DNA from: Burkholderia gladioli
GTDB lineage: Bacteria; Pseudomonadota; Gammaproteobacteria; Burkholderiales; Burkholderiaceae
NCBI RefSeq assembly: GCF_000959725.1
Contig: NZ_CP009323.1
Span: 1,674,001-1,738,000, forward strand
DNA: 64,000 bases
Direction of reading: 5' to 3'
Position 1 is the first letter of the stretch, and every line of letters begins with the position of its first letter. Of the stretch, positions 16,479 to 25,829 are shown piece by piece. The notes under the pieces were generated by a model that was given only the letters and a program-made list of their open reading frames with translations, was not told the DNA's origin and made no database searches. The position numbers were made by a program, and so were the translations under genes.

Positions 16479-17337
16479 ACGCTGGATGAAGCGGCTCGCG
16501 CCGCGTGGACACTGCCGGCTCGCGCTGTCGCGCACCACGATGACGGTGCGGCGCGTGGGCGCCTCGCGCAAGGTGCCGGCGCTGTTCGTCGAACGGCCGC
16601 TGCCGGAGGCGGGCACGCCCGAGGTGCTGGCGGCCGCCATCGGCGCCGCGCTGAAGGAATCGGGCGGCCACGGCCTGCCCGTGCACGCGAGCTTCGCCGA
16701 CGAGCTGGCGCGCTATTTCATCGTCACCCCGGCCGACAACAGCCGCCGCCTGCAGGACCTGCGCGCGGCGGCCGAGGTGCGCCTGCAGATGCTGTACGGC
16801 GACGATCCGGCCCGCTGGCAGATCCTGGCCGACTGGCAGGCCGCCGAGCCGTTCCTCGCCTGCGCCGTGTCGCGCGCCTGGGCGGGCGCGCTGCAGGCGG
16901 GCGTGCCGGCCGCGCGCGGTTGCCTGGTGTCGGCGATGCCGGAGTTCGTCGCGGCCTGGAACCGCTCGCGCCGAGAGCTCGACGCCGGCACCTGGCTGGC
17001 CACGCGCGGCGAGCGCGCGCTGACCCTGGGCCTGATCGGCGCCGCGCCGCGCGCGCGGCTGGCGGCGGTGCGCACGCTGGCGCTGCCGGAGCCCGCGCCC
17101 TCGCTGGGCTGGCTGCGCCAGCAGGTCGCGCGCATGGCCCTGCTCGACAACCTGCCCGCGCCGGCCGCGCTGCTGCTGCATGGCCCGCGCTGCGAGCCCT
17201 GGCTGCCGGGCGCCACCGACTTCACCGAGCCCGGGCTCACGGTGCGCTGGGCCGAATCGGCCGAGCGCGCGAGCGTCGGCGGCGGCCCGCTGGCCGAGCC
17301 CGCCGCGCCGCTGGCATGGAGCGGCACCGCGCAATGA
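16471..17337 (+). CDS. PilM/GspL-like cytoplasmic assembly protein (degenerate ASKHA fold)
   Basis: The 288-residue soluble protein has no signal or membrane segment. Its place between the ATPase and a PilN-like protein, and motifs such as ARYFIVTPADNSRRLQDLR, suggest the PilM or GspL cytoplasmic-domain role. That role links the ATPase to the periplasmic alignment complex. The usual actin-like nucleotide motifs (DxG, GGG) cannot be read, so it may not bind ATP. PilM is normally about 350 residues, so this one is short. It overlaps both neighbours. The call rests on gene order and is moderate. Confidence 0.5.
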
Positions 17338-17885
17338 GAAGCCTGCCCATCGATCTCGCGCCCTTCAGCCTGCGGCGCGAGTGGCACCGGATTCGTCCGT
17401 CCGCGCGCGTGCTCGCGCTGGTCGGCCTGCTGCTGTGCGGCGTGGCCGCGTGGCGCGCGCAGACGCTGATCGTCAGGCTGCAGGCGCTCGACGCGCAGAC
17501 CGCGCGCATCGTCGAGCGCAACGAGCGGATCCTGCGCGCGGCGCAGCGCGTGCACCGCGAGCCGGTCGACATCAAGCAGGCGGCGGCCGTCAACCTGGCG
17601 GTGGCGCGCCTGAACCTGCCCTGGGACGCGCTGCTCGACTCGATCGAGGCGGCCACCCCGGCGCAGATCGCGCTGATGAGCATCACCCCCGAGCCGGCGC
17701 GCGCGCTGATCCGCATCGAGGCCGAATGCGCGGGCAGCCAGGACCTGCTCGACTACCTGGCCGCGCTCGGCAGGCAGCCGCTGCTGGGCCGCGTGACGCT
17801 GACCCGGCACGAGCTCGTGAAGGACGGCATGGACCCGGTGCTGCGGTTCCAGGTCGAGGTGCAATGGCGGGGGAGCGGTTCGTGA
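17334..17885 (+). CDS. PilN-like assembly protein
   Basis: The 183-residue bitopic protein has a short cytoplasmic N-terminus with the PilN-type INL-like motif (PIDLAPFSLRREW). One membrane segment follows at about 28-45 (VLALVGLLLCGVAAW), then a coiled coil (LQALDAQTARIVERNERIL) and a ferredoxin-like periplasmic domain. PilN binds PilM through its N-terminus and pairs with PilO. The start overlaps the stop of the PilM-like gene (ATGA). Confidence 0.65.
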   Translation: MRSLPIDLAPFSLRREWHRIRPSARVLALVGLLLCGVAAWRAQTLIVRLQALDAQTARIVERNERILRAAQRVHREPVDIKQAAAVNLAVARLNLPWDALLDSIEAATPAQIALMSITPEPARALIRIEAECAGSQDLLDYLAALGRQPLLGRVTLTRHELVKDGMDPVLRFQVEVQWRGSGS

Positions 17886-19819
17886 ACCTGCAATCCCTCG
17901 CGCGCGGCCTGCTGCGGCTGCGCCTCGCGCTGGCGCGCTTCGGCACCGGCCCTTTGGCGGCCGGCGCGGCACTGGTCTGCGCCGCGCTGCTGTGGCTCGG
18001 CGTGCTGCCCGGCATGGCCGCGCGCGTCGAGGACGAGACGCGCTCGGCGGCGCGCCTGGCCACGCTGCCGCCGCCCAGACCGGTGATCTCGGCGCCCGAG
18101 CTGGCCGCCGATCGGCTGGCCGGCTTCTATCGCGGGCTCGGCGATTCGGCGCACACCGGCGAGATCGTGACGCGCCTGTTCGAGGCCGCGGCCGCGGCCG
18201 GCGTCACGCTCGACAAGGCCGAGTACAAGCCGGGGCACGACACGCCCGGGCGCTTCGATACCTACACCATCGTGCTGCCGGTGAAGGGCGATTACGCGAA
18301 GCTGCGGCTGTTCAGCGAGAAGGTGCTGCTGGCCGTGCCCTACGCGGCGCTCGACGACATGCGCTTCAAGCGCGGCTCGGCCAACGATGCCGGCGTGGAG
18401 GCGAACCTGCGCTTCACGGCTTTCCTGCGACCGGTGACGATCGCGCCGCTGAGCACGTCGGAGGTGGCGGCGATCGAGGCGGCGGGGGCGGCTTCCGGTG
18501 CCTCGGCGACGGCGGTGGCCGGTGCGCCTGCGAGTGGGGTGGCGGCGGCAAGCGCGGCTTCGGCGAGCGGGGCGGCGGTTGCGGTTTCGGCGGTGGCGGC
18601 GAAGTCGGCGGCAGCGATGCCGCAAGCCGCGTCGACGATCGACACGACCCGCCGCGCGCTGGCATCCAGTGACGGTTTCGTGCCGCTGCCGACCTCGGGC
18701 GTGGTGAGCCCGCATCCGCTGACGGTGGTGCCGGTGAATGCGCAGGCGCATGGCGAGGCCACGGCGGCCAAGCCGCCGAGCGCGGTGACGTCGGTGCCGA
18801 AGTCGCCGGTGACGCTGCCGGCGCTGGCGACGGCGAAGCCGGCTGCGGCGGCACCTGCCGCGACGGCAACGCGCGCGGCGCGGCAGCCGGGCGAGCGTGG
18901 TGAGACGGCATCTCCGGCGGCGCCTGCGGTTCACGCCGCCGCCGCCGCGCGCGAGACGAAACCCGTGGCGCCGTCGACGGCAGTTCGCGCGGCGCCGGCA
19001 CCCGGCGCGGCCGGCATCGCGATGCCGGTTCCGGTGGCGGCACCGGCTCGCGGCGCTGTGGCGAAGCGCGCGGCGACGACGCCATTGGCCGCTTCGGCTC
19101 CCGGTGTGATTGCGAAGCCAGAAAACGCGAAGGCGGTTGGCTCGGCGATTCCGCAGGCGGCCGAGGCGAAAGCGACGCTCGGCGGCTCGGCGCGGATGGC
19201 GGCCTTGGCCGCCGAGTCGACGACGCCGCATGCGGATCAGGCAAAGGCGACGCTCGGCGGCTCGGCACGCATGGCGGCCTTGGCCGCCGAATCGACGGCG
19301 CCGCGCGCGGATCAGGCCAAGGCGACGCTCGGCGGCTCGGCACGCATGGCGGCCTTGGCCGCCGAGTCGGCGACGCTGCATGTGGATCAGGCGAAGGCGA
19401 CACTCGGCGGCTCGGCACGCATGGCGGCCTTGGCCGCCGAATCGGCGACGCCGCACGCGGATCAGGCGAAGGCGACACTCGGCGGCTCGGCACGCATGGC
19501 AGCCCTGGCCGCAGCTACCGCATCGGCCCCATCGCCCCATTCCCCGGAAGCAAAACCCGCTTCCGCCGTCGCGGCCCGCCCGGCCGCCGCTTCCGCCTCG
19601 TCGCCCACGCGTGCCATCGAAGCGCCATCCCGGCCCACCGATTCGACGCCCGAGGCGGGCGCCATCCCCGCCTCGGCCGCCGCGCCGGTGCATGTGATCG
19701 ACCTGAGCGCCCAGCCCGGCGGCTCCACGCGCCGCTTCACCGAGATCGCGATCGTCTCGCCGGCCGGTGCCGCGCCCGCCTCGGCCGGCGCCGCGCCGCT
19801 CGAGGGAGGCGCGCCATGA
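17882..19819 (+). CDS. PilO/GspM-like assembly protein with a long Ala-rich repeat extension
   Basis: The first 190 or so residues look like PilO/GspM: a membrane segment at about 20-40 (AAGAALVCAALLWLGVLPGM), then a periplasmic fold (FEAAAAAGVTLDKAEYKPG, TYTIVLPVKGDYAKLRLFSEKVL). The remaining roughly 450 residues are a low-complexity Ala/Pro/Ser/Thr extension with five near-identical 25-residue repeats. PilO proteins are about 200 residues, so this extension is unusual. GTG at 17882 fits the GTGA overlap and a GGGGAG ribosome site; an ATG at 17864 would add six residues. The extension could span the periplasm or bind wall or cargo, but no function is known. Confidence 0.6.
   Translation: MNLQSLARGLLRLRLALARFGTGPLAAGAALVCAALLWLGVLPGMAARVEDETRSAARLATLPPPRPVISAPELAADRLAGFYRGLGDSAHTGEIVTRLFEAAAAAGVTLDKAEYKPGHDTPGRFDTYTIVLPVKGDYAKLRLFSEKVLLAVPYAALDDMRFKRGSANDAGVEANLRFTAFLRPVTIAPLSTSEVAAIEAAGAASGASATAVAGAPASGVAAASAASASGAAVAVSAVAAKSAAAMPQAASTIDTTRRALASSDGFVPLPTSGVVSPHPLTVVPVNAQAHGEATAAKPPSAVTSVPKSPVTLPALATAKPAAAAPAATATRAARQPGERGETASPAAPAVHAAAAARETKPVAPSTAVRAAPAPGAAGIAMPVPVAAPARGAVAKRAATTPLAASAPGVIAKPENAKAVGSAIPQAAEAKATLGGSARMAALAAESTTPHADQAKATLGGSARMAALAAESTAPRADQAKATLGGSARMAALAAESATLHVDQAKATLGGSARMAALAAESATPHADQAKATLGGSARMAALAAATASAPSPHSPEAKPASAVAARPAAASASSPTRAIEAPSRPTDSTPEAGAIPASAAAPVHVIDLSAQPGGSTRRFTEIAIVSPAGAAPASAGAAPLEGGAP
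19166..19519 (+). repeat. Five 75-base in-frame tandem repeats
   Basis: Copies start at 19166, 19241, 19316, 19391 and 19466; the last is incomplete. Each encodes AKATLGGSARMAALAAES plus a variable tail ending in D-Q. The near identity at DNA level suggests recent expansion, so copy number may vary between strains. Confidence 0.9.
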
Positions 19820-20355
19820 AGAAGCCGCAGCCCAAGCACATCGTGATGGCCGCGCTGTTCGCGGCCTGCGCGCTGGTGCTGGTGTTCACGCACCACGACG
19901 ACGAACTGGTCGAGGCCACCCCGCGCCCGGCGCAGCCGAGCGTCGCGCAAGCCGCGCCGCGCGGCGCCGATGCCGAACGCGGCACCGCCGCGGCTGCGCC
20001 CGGCACCGTCGCGATCGCCGCGATCCGCGCCCGCGCCGAGCGCGGCGACGCCGGCGCCCACGCGCTGTTCAACACGCTGATGCTGGCGCCGCCGCTGCCC
20101 TCGGCGGCCCCTGCGCAGGTCGACGTGCCGCCGCTGCCGAACACGCCGGCGATGCCCTTCACCTATCTCGGCAAGCAGCTCGCGAACGGCCATTGGGAGG
20201 TCTATCTCGCGCGCGGCGACGACACGCTGATCGTCCACGAGCAGATGGTGATCGACGGCACCTACAAGGTCGATGCGATCGCGCCGCCCAACCTGACGCT
20301 CGTCTATCTGCCCCAGAAACTAGTCCAGACGCTGGATATCGGCAGTGCCGACTGA
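19816..20355 (+). CDS. PilP/GspC-like periplasmic linker protein
   Basis: The 179-residue bitopic protein has an N-terminal membrane segment (IVMAALFAACALVLVFTH, about 9-26) and a Pro/Ala-rich linker. A small beta domain at about 115-170 (MPFTYLGKQLANGHWEVYLA, GDTLIVHEQMVIDGTYKVDAI) matches the homology region that PilP and GspC use to contact the secretin. Family length is about 170-180. It overlaps the PilO-like gene by 4 bases, and its stop lies inside the leader region of the secretin gene. Confidence 0.7.
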   Translation: MKKPQPKHIVMAALFAACALVLVFTHHDDELVEATPRPAQPSVAQAAPRGADAERGTAAAAPGTVAIAAIRARAERGDAGAHALFNTLMLAPPLPSAAPAQVDVPPLPNTPAMPFTYLGKQLANGHWEVYLARGDDTLIVHEQMVIDGTYKVDAIAPPNLTLVYLPQKLVQTLDIGSAD

Positions 20356-20386
20356 TCCGCGCGCCACCAGGAACGAAACGTTGCGT

Positions 20387-22930
20387 ATGCCATCCCCGAA
20401 CCGAACCCGATCCCGCCCGAGCGCGCCGCGCGTCCTGCCGCGCCTGCGGCGCGGCACGCTGCTGGTCGCGCTGCCGGTGCTGCTGGGCGCCTGCGCCGGG
20501 CAGCAGGCCTATCGCGACGGCCAGAAACTGACCGCGGCCGGCAAGGTCGACGAGGGCATCGCCAAGTACAAGGAGGCCGCGAAGGCCGAGCCGGAGGACG
20601 CGGAATACCGCAAGACCTGGCTGGCCGAGCGCGAGAAGGCCGTCAACGACCTGGTCGAGGCCGGCGACCGGCTCGCCGCGGGCGGCCAGCGCGACGCGGC
20701 GCGCAAGTCCTACGAGCACGCGCTGTCGCTGAGCCCCGGCAGCGAGCGGGCCCAGGCGGGCATCTCGAACCTCGACGCCGACGCGCGCCTGAACATCGCG
20801 CTGAGCCGCGCCGAGGCGCTGTTCATGCGGCACCAGCCCGAGGACGCGCGGCGCCTGCTCGACGCGGTGCTGACCGAGGCGCCTACCAACCGGCGCGCGC
20901 TGGAGCTGCAGCGCCGGCTGTCGGCCGAGACGGGCGCGGCGCGCGTCGAGGCGGCGCTGGCGGCGGCCTACCGCAAGCCGATCCGCATCGACTTCCGCGA
21001 CGCGCCGCTCAAGCAGATCTTCGACGTGATCTCGCGCTCCTCGGGCATGAACTTCCTGTTCGATCGCGACGTGAAGACCGACCAGCGCACCACCATCTTC
21101 CTGAAGAACAGCACCATCGACGCCACCGTGCGCTACGTGCTCGCCACCAACGGGCTGGCGCAGCAGGTGCTCGACGAGAACACCGTGCTGATCTACCCGA
21201 ACACGCCCGCCAAGCTCAAGGACTACCAGGAGCTGGCGGTGCGCACCTTCTTCCTCTCGAACACCGAGGCGAAGACCATCGCCAACACGCTCAAGACGAT
21301 CCTGAAGGTCCGCGACGTGGTGGCCGACGAGAAGCTCAACATGGTGATCGTGCGCGACACGCCCGACGCGATCCGCATGGCCGAGCGGCTGGTGTCGCTG
21401 GAGGACGTGCCCGAACCCGAGGTGATGCTGGAGGTGGAGGTGCTGGAGGTGCAGCGCAACAACGAGCTGAACCTCGGGGTGGCCTGGCCCGGCTCGGTCA
21501 ACGTCACGCCGCTGCCGCTGGGCAGCGTGATCGCGCCGGTCACGGGGCAGAACACCAATACCAACACGCCGTATTACCCCTATGGCTATGGCGGCGGCTT
21601 TGGCGGTGGTTTCGGCGGCGGCTCGAACGGCACCAGCCCCGCGCTGACCATGAACGACCTGCTGCACCAGACCGTGCGCACCATCGGTTTGTCCTCGCTG
21701 CAGGCCACCGTCAACGCCAACGTGCAGGATTCCACCGTCAAGCTGCTGACCAACCCGCGCATCCGCGTGCGCAACCACGAGAAGGCCAAGATCCTGATCG
21801 GCGAGCGCGTGCCGAACTTCACCTCGACCGCCACCTCGACGGGCTTCCTCTCGCAGTCGGTCAACTACCTCGACATCGGCCTGACGCTGAACGTCGAGCC
21901 GACCGTCTATCTCGACGACACGGTCGGCATCAAGCTCGCGCTGGAGGTCAGCAGCCTGGGCAACACCATCACCACCACCACCGGCACCGCCGCCTACCAG
22001 ATCGGCACGCGCACCGCGAGCACGGTGCTGCAGTTGAAGAACGGCGAGACCGACGTGCTGGCCGGCCTGATCGACAACGAGGAGCGCACCTCGGGCAACA
22101 AGCTGCCCGGCCTCGGCCAGTTGCCGGTGCTCGGCCGCCTGTTCGGCGCCACCGACGACCAGGCCAAGAACACCGAGATCGTGCTGGCGATCACGCCGCA
22201 TCTGGTGCGCAATATTCGCCGGCCCGACGCGGATCTCGCCTACTTCACCTCCGGCACCGAAACCAGCATGCGCAGCATGATCCAGTCGAACGGGATCGCG
22301 CCGGCGGCCAGCAGCAGCTCGAGCAGCAGCGGCGCGTCGGCCGGCGGCGACACCTCGCGTTTCGGCGCGGGCGGCCAGCCGGGCGCGGGCGGTTACGGCT
22401 CGGGCGCCGGGGCCGGCGCCGGCGGCTACGGCAGCGCCTATGGCTCGGGCGGCGTGGGCCTGATCGGCGGCGGCGACGGGCTCGCGCCGGGCGGCATCGG
22501 GCCCACGCCCGGAACCGGGCAGATGACGGTGGACGGCCCGCCGCAGGTGAAGACCGGCGATTCGGTGACGGTCTCGCTGACCCTGAGCGCCGACCAGCCG
22601 GTGGCCAGCGCCGCCTCGACGGTCAGCTTCGACGCGACCAAGCTGCAGTTCGTCGGCGTGACCGAGGGCGACTTCCTCAAGCAGGGCGGCGCGCCGACCA
22701 GCTTCTCGAGCCGCGTGAGCCCCGGCCAGGTGCAGCTTTCGGATGGGGTGCAGGGCGGAATGGGGGGCGCCTCGACCGGGACCTACGCGGTGCTGACCTT
22801 CAAGGCGCTCGCGCCGGCCGCGCCGACCACGGTAAAGATCCAGCCCGGCGCGGTGGTCAGCCTGACCGGCACGCAGATCACGGTGCCGCCGCCGAGTGCC
22901 TACACGCTCGGCATCAACGCCACGCCATGA
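20387..22930 (+). CDS. gspD: Lipoprotein secretin (GspD/MshL-like) with C-terminal cohesin-like domain
   Basis: The 847-residue outer-membrane channel has a lipoprotein signal ending in the lipobox LGAC (about 25-28). A TPR-like periplasmic segment follows (about 40-180), then N domains (about 200-350; [18 protein letters not shown]) and the secretin core (about 438-608; [20 protein letters not shown]). After a Ser/Gly linker, residues about 713-847 form a cohesin-like beta domain ([30 protein letters not shown]). A cohesin at the end of a secretin is unusual and could bind cargo or wall at the cell surface. The ATG at 20387 gives a normal lipoprotein leader; a GTG at 20345 would add 14 residues. 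Confidence 0.85.
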   Translation: MPSPNRTRSRPSAPRVLPRLRRGTLLVALPVLLGACAGQQAYRDGQKLTAAGKVDEGIAKYKEAAKAEPEDAEYRKTWLAEREKAVNDLVEAGDRLAAGGQRDAARKSYEHALSLSPGSERAQAGISNLDADARLNIALSRAEALFMRHQPEDARRLLDAVLTEAPTNRRALELQRRLSAETGAARVEAALAAAYRKPIRIDFRDAPLKQIFDVISRSSGMNFLFDRDVKTDQRTTIFLKNSTIDATVRYVLATNGLAQQVLDENTVLIYPNTPAKLKDYQELAVRTFFLSNTEAKTIANTLKTILKVRDVVADEKLNMVIVRDTPDAIRMAERLVSLEDVPEPEVMLEVEVLEVQRNNELNLGVAWPGSVNVTPLPLGSVIAPVTGQNTNTNTPYYPYGYGGGFGGGFGGGSNGTSPALTMNDLLHQTVRTIGLSSLQATVNANVQDSTVKLLTNPRIRVRNHEKAKILIGERVPNFTSTATSTGFLSQSVNYLDIGLTLNVEPTVYLDDTVGIKLALEVSSLGNTITTTTGTAAYQIGTRTASTVLQLKNGETDVLAGLIDNEERTSGNKLPGLGQLPVLGRLFGATDDQAKNTEIVLAITPHLVRNIRRPDADLAYFTSGTETSMRSMIQSNGIAPAASSSSSSSGASAGGDTSRFGAGGQPGAGGYGSGAGAGAGGYGSAYGSGGVGLIGGGDGLAPGGIGPTPGTGQMTVDGPPQVKTGDSVTVSLTLSADQPVASAASTVSFDATKLQFVGVTEGDFLKQGGAPTSFSSRVSPGQVQLSDGVQGGMGGASTGTYAVLTFKALAPAAPTTVKIQPGAVVSLTGTQITVPPPSAYTLGINATP

Positions 22931-23538
22931 TGCGCGCGCCGAAGCCTGTGCTTGGGGCGGCCTCGTCGTTGGCCTCGCAATCGGCCTCGTTATCGGCCTC
23001 GCAAGCGGCCCCGCTGCCGGCCTCGCGCCGCGCCCGGGCCGCGCGGGCCGCGTCGGGAGCCCGCCGTCGCGCGGCGGCCGGCTTCACGCTGATCGAGCTG
23101 CTGGTGACGCTGGCGATCCTCGGCGTGCTGGCCAGCATGACCGTGCCGGTGGCGCAGGTGATGCGCCAGCGCGAGCGCGAGCAGGAGCTGCGCGAGGCGC
23201 TGCACGAGATCCGCGCCGCGCTCGACGCCTACAAGCTGGCCGGCAAGGACGGCCGGGTGCCGGTGGAGAACGGCGGCAGCGGTTATCCGCCGAAGCTTTC
23301 CGTGCTGGTCGACGGCGTGAAGGACCAGACCGACCCGAAGGGCCGCAAGATCTATTTCCTGCGGCGCATGCCGCGCGACCCGATGAACCACGACGCGCAG
23401 CTCGACGCCGCCGATACCTGGGGCAAGCGCGCCTACGCGAGCGAACCCGACGAGCCGGAGGAGGGCGACGACGTCTACGACGTGTATTCGCTCTCGCCGG
23501 GCATTGGCCTGAACGGCATTCCCTACCGGAAATGGTGA
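22927..23538 (+). CDS. Pseudopilin (GspG-like) with a very long leader
   Basis: The 203-residue product carries the class III prepilin motif [21 protein letters not shown] with Glu at mature position 5. The leader before the cleaved Gly is about 52 residues and Ala/Ser/Arg-rich, far longer than the usual 6-25. The mature part ([34 protein letters not shown]) resembles GspG-type pseudopilins in this kind of cluster. ATG at 22927 overlaps the secretin stop, which supports the long leader. It would be a minor or second pseudopilin. Confidence 0.75.
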   Translation: MMRAPKPVLGAASSLASQSASLSASQAAPLPASRRARAARAASGARRRAAAGFTLIELLVTLAILGVLASMTVPVAQVMRQREREQELREALHEIRAALDAYKLAGKDGRVPVENGGSGYPPKLSVLVDGVKDQTDPKGRKIYFLRRMPRDPMNHDAQLDAADTWGKRAYASEPDEPEEGDDVYDVYSLSPGIGLNGIPYRKW

Positions 23539-23948
23539 TGGCGACGAGACTTTCGATCCTGGCGGCGCGCCGCACCGGCAAGCGCCGCGGCTTCACGCTG
23601 ATCGAGCTGCTGCTGGTGCTGTCGATCATCGCGCTGATGCTGACCATCGCGCTGCCGCAGTATTTCCACTCGATCGACGCATCGAAGGAAAAGATCCTGG
23701 CCGAGAACCTGCACGCCACGCGCGATGCGATCGACCAGTTCTACGGCGACCTGGGACGGTATCCCGATTCGCTGCAGGAGCTGGTCGACCGGCACTACCT
23801 GCGCACGCTACCGTTCGACCCGGTCGCCGACAACGCCACCAGCTGGCAGATCATCGCGCCCGAGGAGCAATTCCCCGGCAAGGTCTACGACCTCAAGAGC
23901 GGCGCGCAGGGCAGCACGCTCGACGGGCGGCCGTTCGATTCCTTATGA
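23538..23948 (+). CDS. Pseudopilin (GspG/GspH-type, minor)
   Basis: The 136-residue product has a short basic leader (RRTGKRRG), then FTLIELLLVLSIIALMLTIA with Glu5, and a compact mature domain (HATRDAIDQFYGDLGRYPDS, LRTLPFDPVADN). It is likely a minor pseudopilin at the tip of the pseudopilus. The ATG at 23538 overlaps the previous stop by one base; an in-frame ATG two codons upstream is an alternative. It overlaps the next gene by 4 bases. Confidence 0.8.
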   Translation: MATRLSILAARRTGKRRGFTLIELLLVLSIIALMLTIALPQYFHSIDASKEKILAENLHATRDAIDQFYGDLGRYPDSLQELVDRHYLRTLPFDPVADNATSWQIIAPEEQFPGKVYDLKSGAQGSTLDGRPFDSL

Positions 23949-25018
23949 CGGCGATGGCGCGTTCGGGGGCTGGCGCGGCGGCGCGCGCGGGCGGCCACGA
24001 TGGCGCGCGCCCGGATTTCGCGCGTTCCGGGCGGGCTGCTTCGCGGGGCGCGCCGGTGGCGGGTCGACGGCAGCCTCGACGGCCGCTTTGCGGGCCGCGC
24101 GGACAGCGCGGCTACGCCTATATCGCGCTGCTGATCGGCATCGCCATCGTCGGCGTGGCGGCGGCCGCCACCATCCAGCTCGGCGCGCTCTACCAGCGGC
24201 GCATGGCCGAGAAGGCGCTGCTCGAGGTCGGCGGCGCGTTCCAGCGCGCCCTGCTCAGCTACGCCGACGCCACGCCGGCCGGCCTGCCGCGCCAGCCGCG
24301 CACGCTCCAGGACCTGGTGCACGACCCGCGTTATCCGAATCCGGTACGCCACCTGCGCCGCGTCTATGCCGATCCGCTGACCGGCAAGGCCGACTGGGTG
24401 CTGGTGCGCTCGCCCGACGGGCAGACCATCGTCGGCATCCACAGCGCCTCGCGCGCGCGGCCGATCCAGCTCAAGCTGTTTCCCGAGGAATTTCGCGGTT
24501 TCGAGAATCGGCGCAGCTATACGCAATGGGTGTTCGTCGCGCGCCGGCCGCTGCTCGCGGTGGGCGGGCGCGCGCCCAACGCGGGCGTGCCGGCCTCGCC
24601 CGACGGCACGCCGCTGCCCGATGCGCTGCCGCCCGGCGGCGTGACGATGCCCGGCGGCATGACGGCCGGCGATCCGGTGGCCGGCAAGGCCGACGATGAC
24701 GGTTTTCCGGACAACGGCTGGCCGAGCGGCGATGGTTTCTCGACGGGTGGCGGGTTTGGCGGCGGGAATGGATTCGGCAGCGGCAATGGTTTTGGTGGCG
24801 GCAGCGGCTTCGCGAATGGCGGCGCTTCGGCGAACGGCGGCGGCTTTTCGAACGATGGCGGTTTTTCCACCGGCGGCGGGTTCTCGAACAGCGGCGGTTT
24901 CTCGAATGGCGGCGGTTTTTCGAGCAGCGGCGCTTATTCGTCCGGCAACGGTTCCTCGGTCGGTGGCGGTTTCTCTTCAGGCGGCGGCTTCTCGTCGGGC
25001 TACGGCGCCAATCGCTGA
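23945..25018 (+). CDS. Atypical pseudopilin-like protein with Gly/Phe/Ser-rich tail
   Basis: The 357-residue product has a long Arg/Gly-rich N-terminus and a degenerate prepilin motif (GQRG/YAYIALLIGIAIVGVAAA). It has no Glu at mature position 5, a trait of the tip pseudopilin GspK. A folded region follows (about 80-210; YADATPAGLPRQPRTLQDLV, DWVLVRSPDGQTI). The last 120 residues are a low-complexity repeat of GGGFS-like units, unlike any GspK. It closes the secretion operon. The tail could make the tip adhesive or flexible. Whether the peptidase cuts the Gly-Tyr site is uncertain. Confidence 0.6.
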   Translation: MTAMARSGAGAAARAGGHDGARPDFARSGRAASRGAPVAGRRQPRRPLCGPRGQRGYAYIALLIGIAIVGVAAAATIQLGALYQRRMAEKALLEVGGAFQRALLSYADATPAGLPRQPRTLQDLVHDPRYPNPVRHLRRVYADPLTGKADWVLVRSPDGQTIVGIHSASRARPIQLKLFPEEFRGFENRRSYTQWVFVARRPLLAVGGRAPNAGVPASPDGTPLPDALPPGGVTMPGGMTAGDPVAGKADDDGFPDNGWPSGDGFSTGGGFGGGNGFGSGNGFGGGSGFANGGASANGGGFSNDGGFSTGGGFSNSGGFSNGGGFSSSGAYSSGNGSSVGGGFSSGGGFSSGYGANR

Positions 25019-25032
25019 GCCGCGCGCTCAGG
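25014..25032. terminator. Hairpin between convergent secretion operon and mug
   Basis: CTGAGC (25015-25020) and GCTCAG (25026-25031) form a short stem over the stop of the last secretion gene, in the 9-base gap before the convergent mug gene. There is no T-run, so it is only a weak terminator candidate. Confidence 0.35.
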
Positions 25033-25696
25033 CGCAGTCGCGATCCTCCTGGCCGAGGCGCCAGGCCGCGAGTTCGGCGGCCATCGCGAGCCGCAGCGCC
25101 GCATAGGCCTCGACCAGCCGGTCCAGCGTGAAGGCGCGGTTGAGCCCGCTCGGGTTCGGCAGCACCCAGGCGCGGGCGGCCTCGAAGCGCTCCGGCTGCT
25201 CGCCCCATTCGATCTCGCGCCGGCCCGCGATCGCCGCATAGGCCGGCTTGCCGAGAAAGGCCACGGCACCCGGCCGGAAGTACGCGATCTTGGCGCGAAA
25301 CGGCGCGACGGCATCGCTCATCTCGCCCGCCGCGAGTTCGGTGGCGCGCCGCGTCGCGCGCGTGGCCATCGCCGTGATCCCGCAGCCCTCGCGCAGCAGC
25401 GCGCGATCGTCCTCGGCGCGCAGCCGCTCGGCCGTGAAGCCGGCGCGGTGCAGCGCCGGCCAGAAGCGGTTCGAGGCCGAACCGAAGTTGTGCCCCGATT
25501 GCGCCGCCAGCGGGCTCGGGTTGATCCCGCAGAACACCACGGGCAGGCCGGGCAGCAGGACGTCGAAGGGGGAGAGGGAGACGGGCGGGATGGGCGGGTT
25601 CAAGGCGGGCAATCCAGGCGGGAGCGGAAATCGGACGATCCGTAATGTAGCCTGCGACGGCGCGTCAGGTTCGCGAACGCGCCGGATTTGATGCAA
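25028..25696 (-). CDS. mug: G/U mismatch-specific DNA glycosylase, Mug/TDG family
   Basis: The product has the Mug motifs GINPSPLAAQSGHNF (substrate pocket, Asn activating water) and PNPSGLNRAF (minor-groove wedge). It removes uracil or thymine, and ethenocytosine, from mismatches with guanine in base-excision repair. The homologous part begins near SPFDVLLPGLPVVFCGINPS. The listed 5' end is a TTG, and no ATG precedes the core, so the true start is unsure; another TTG lies about 30 codons in. It is convergent with the secretion operon. Confidence 0.8.
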   Translation of the reverse strand: MHQIRRVREPDAPSQATLRIVRFPLPPGLPALNPPIPPVSLSPFDVLLPGLPVVFCGINPSPLAAQSGHNFGSASNRFWPALHRAGFTAERLRAEDDRALLREGCGITAMATRATRRATELAAGEMSDAVAPFRAKIAYFRPGAVAFLGKPAYAAIAGRREIEWGEQPERFEAARAWVLPNPSGLNRAFTLDRLVEAYAALRLAMAAELAAWRLGQEDRDCA

Positions 25697-25829
25697 TACC
25701 GGTCCGGCTCGTCGAGCCGATCACCGCATCGAGCGATCCGCGCTTCGCGGTACCCGATCCTCCACCTTTCACTCATCAGGCGATCCTCGGGCCGGCACGC
25801 AGGCGGCGAGGCGCATTGGGCCATCAGCC

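Noticed and set aside
19166-19519. Repeat array considered as CRISPR
   Set aside because: The repeats are contiguous, in frame and 75 bases long with no unique spacers.
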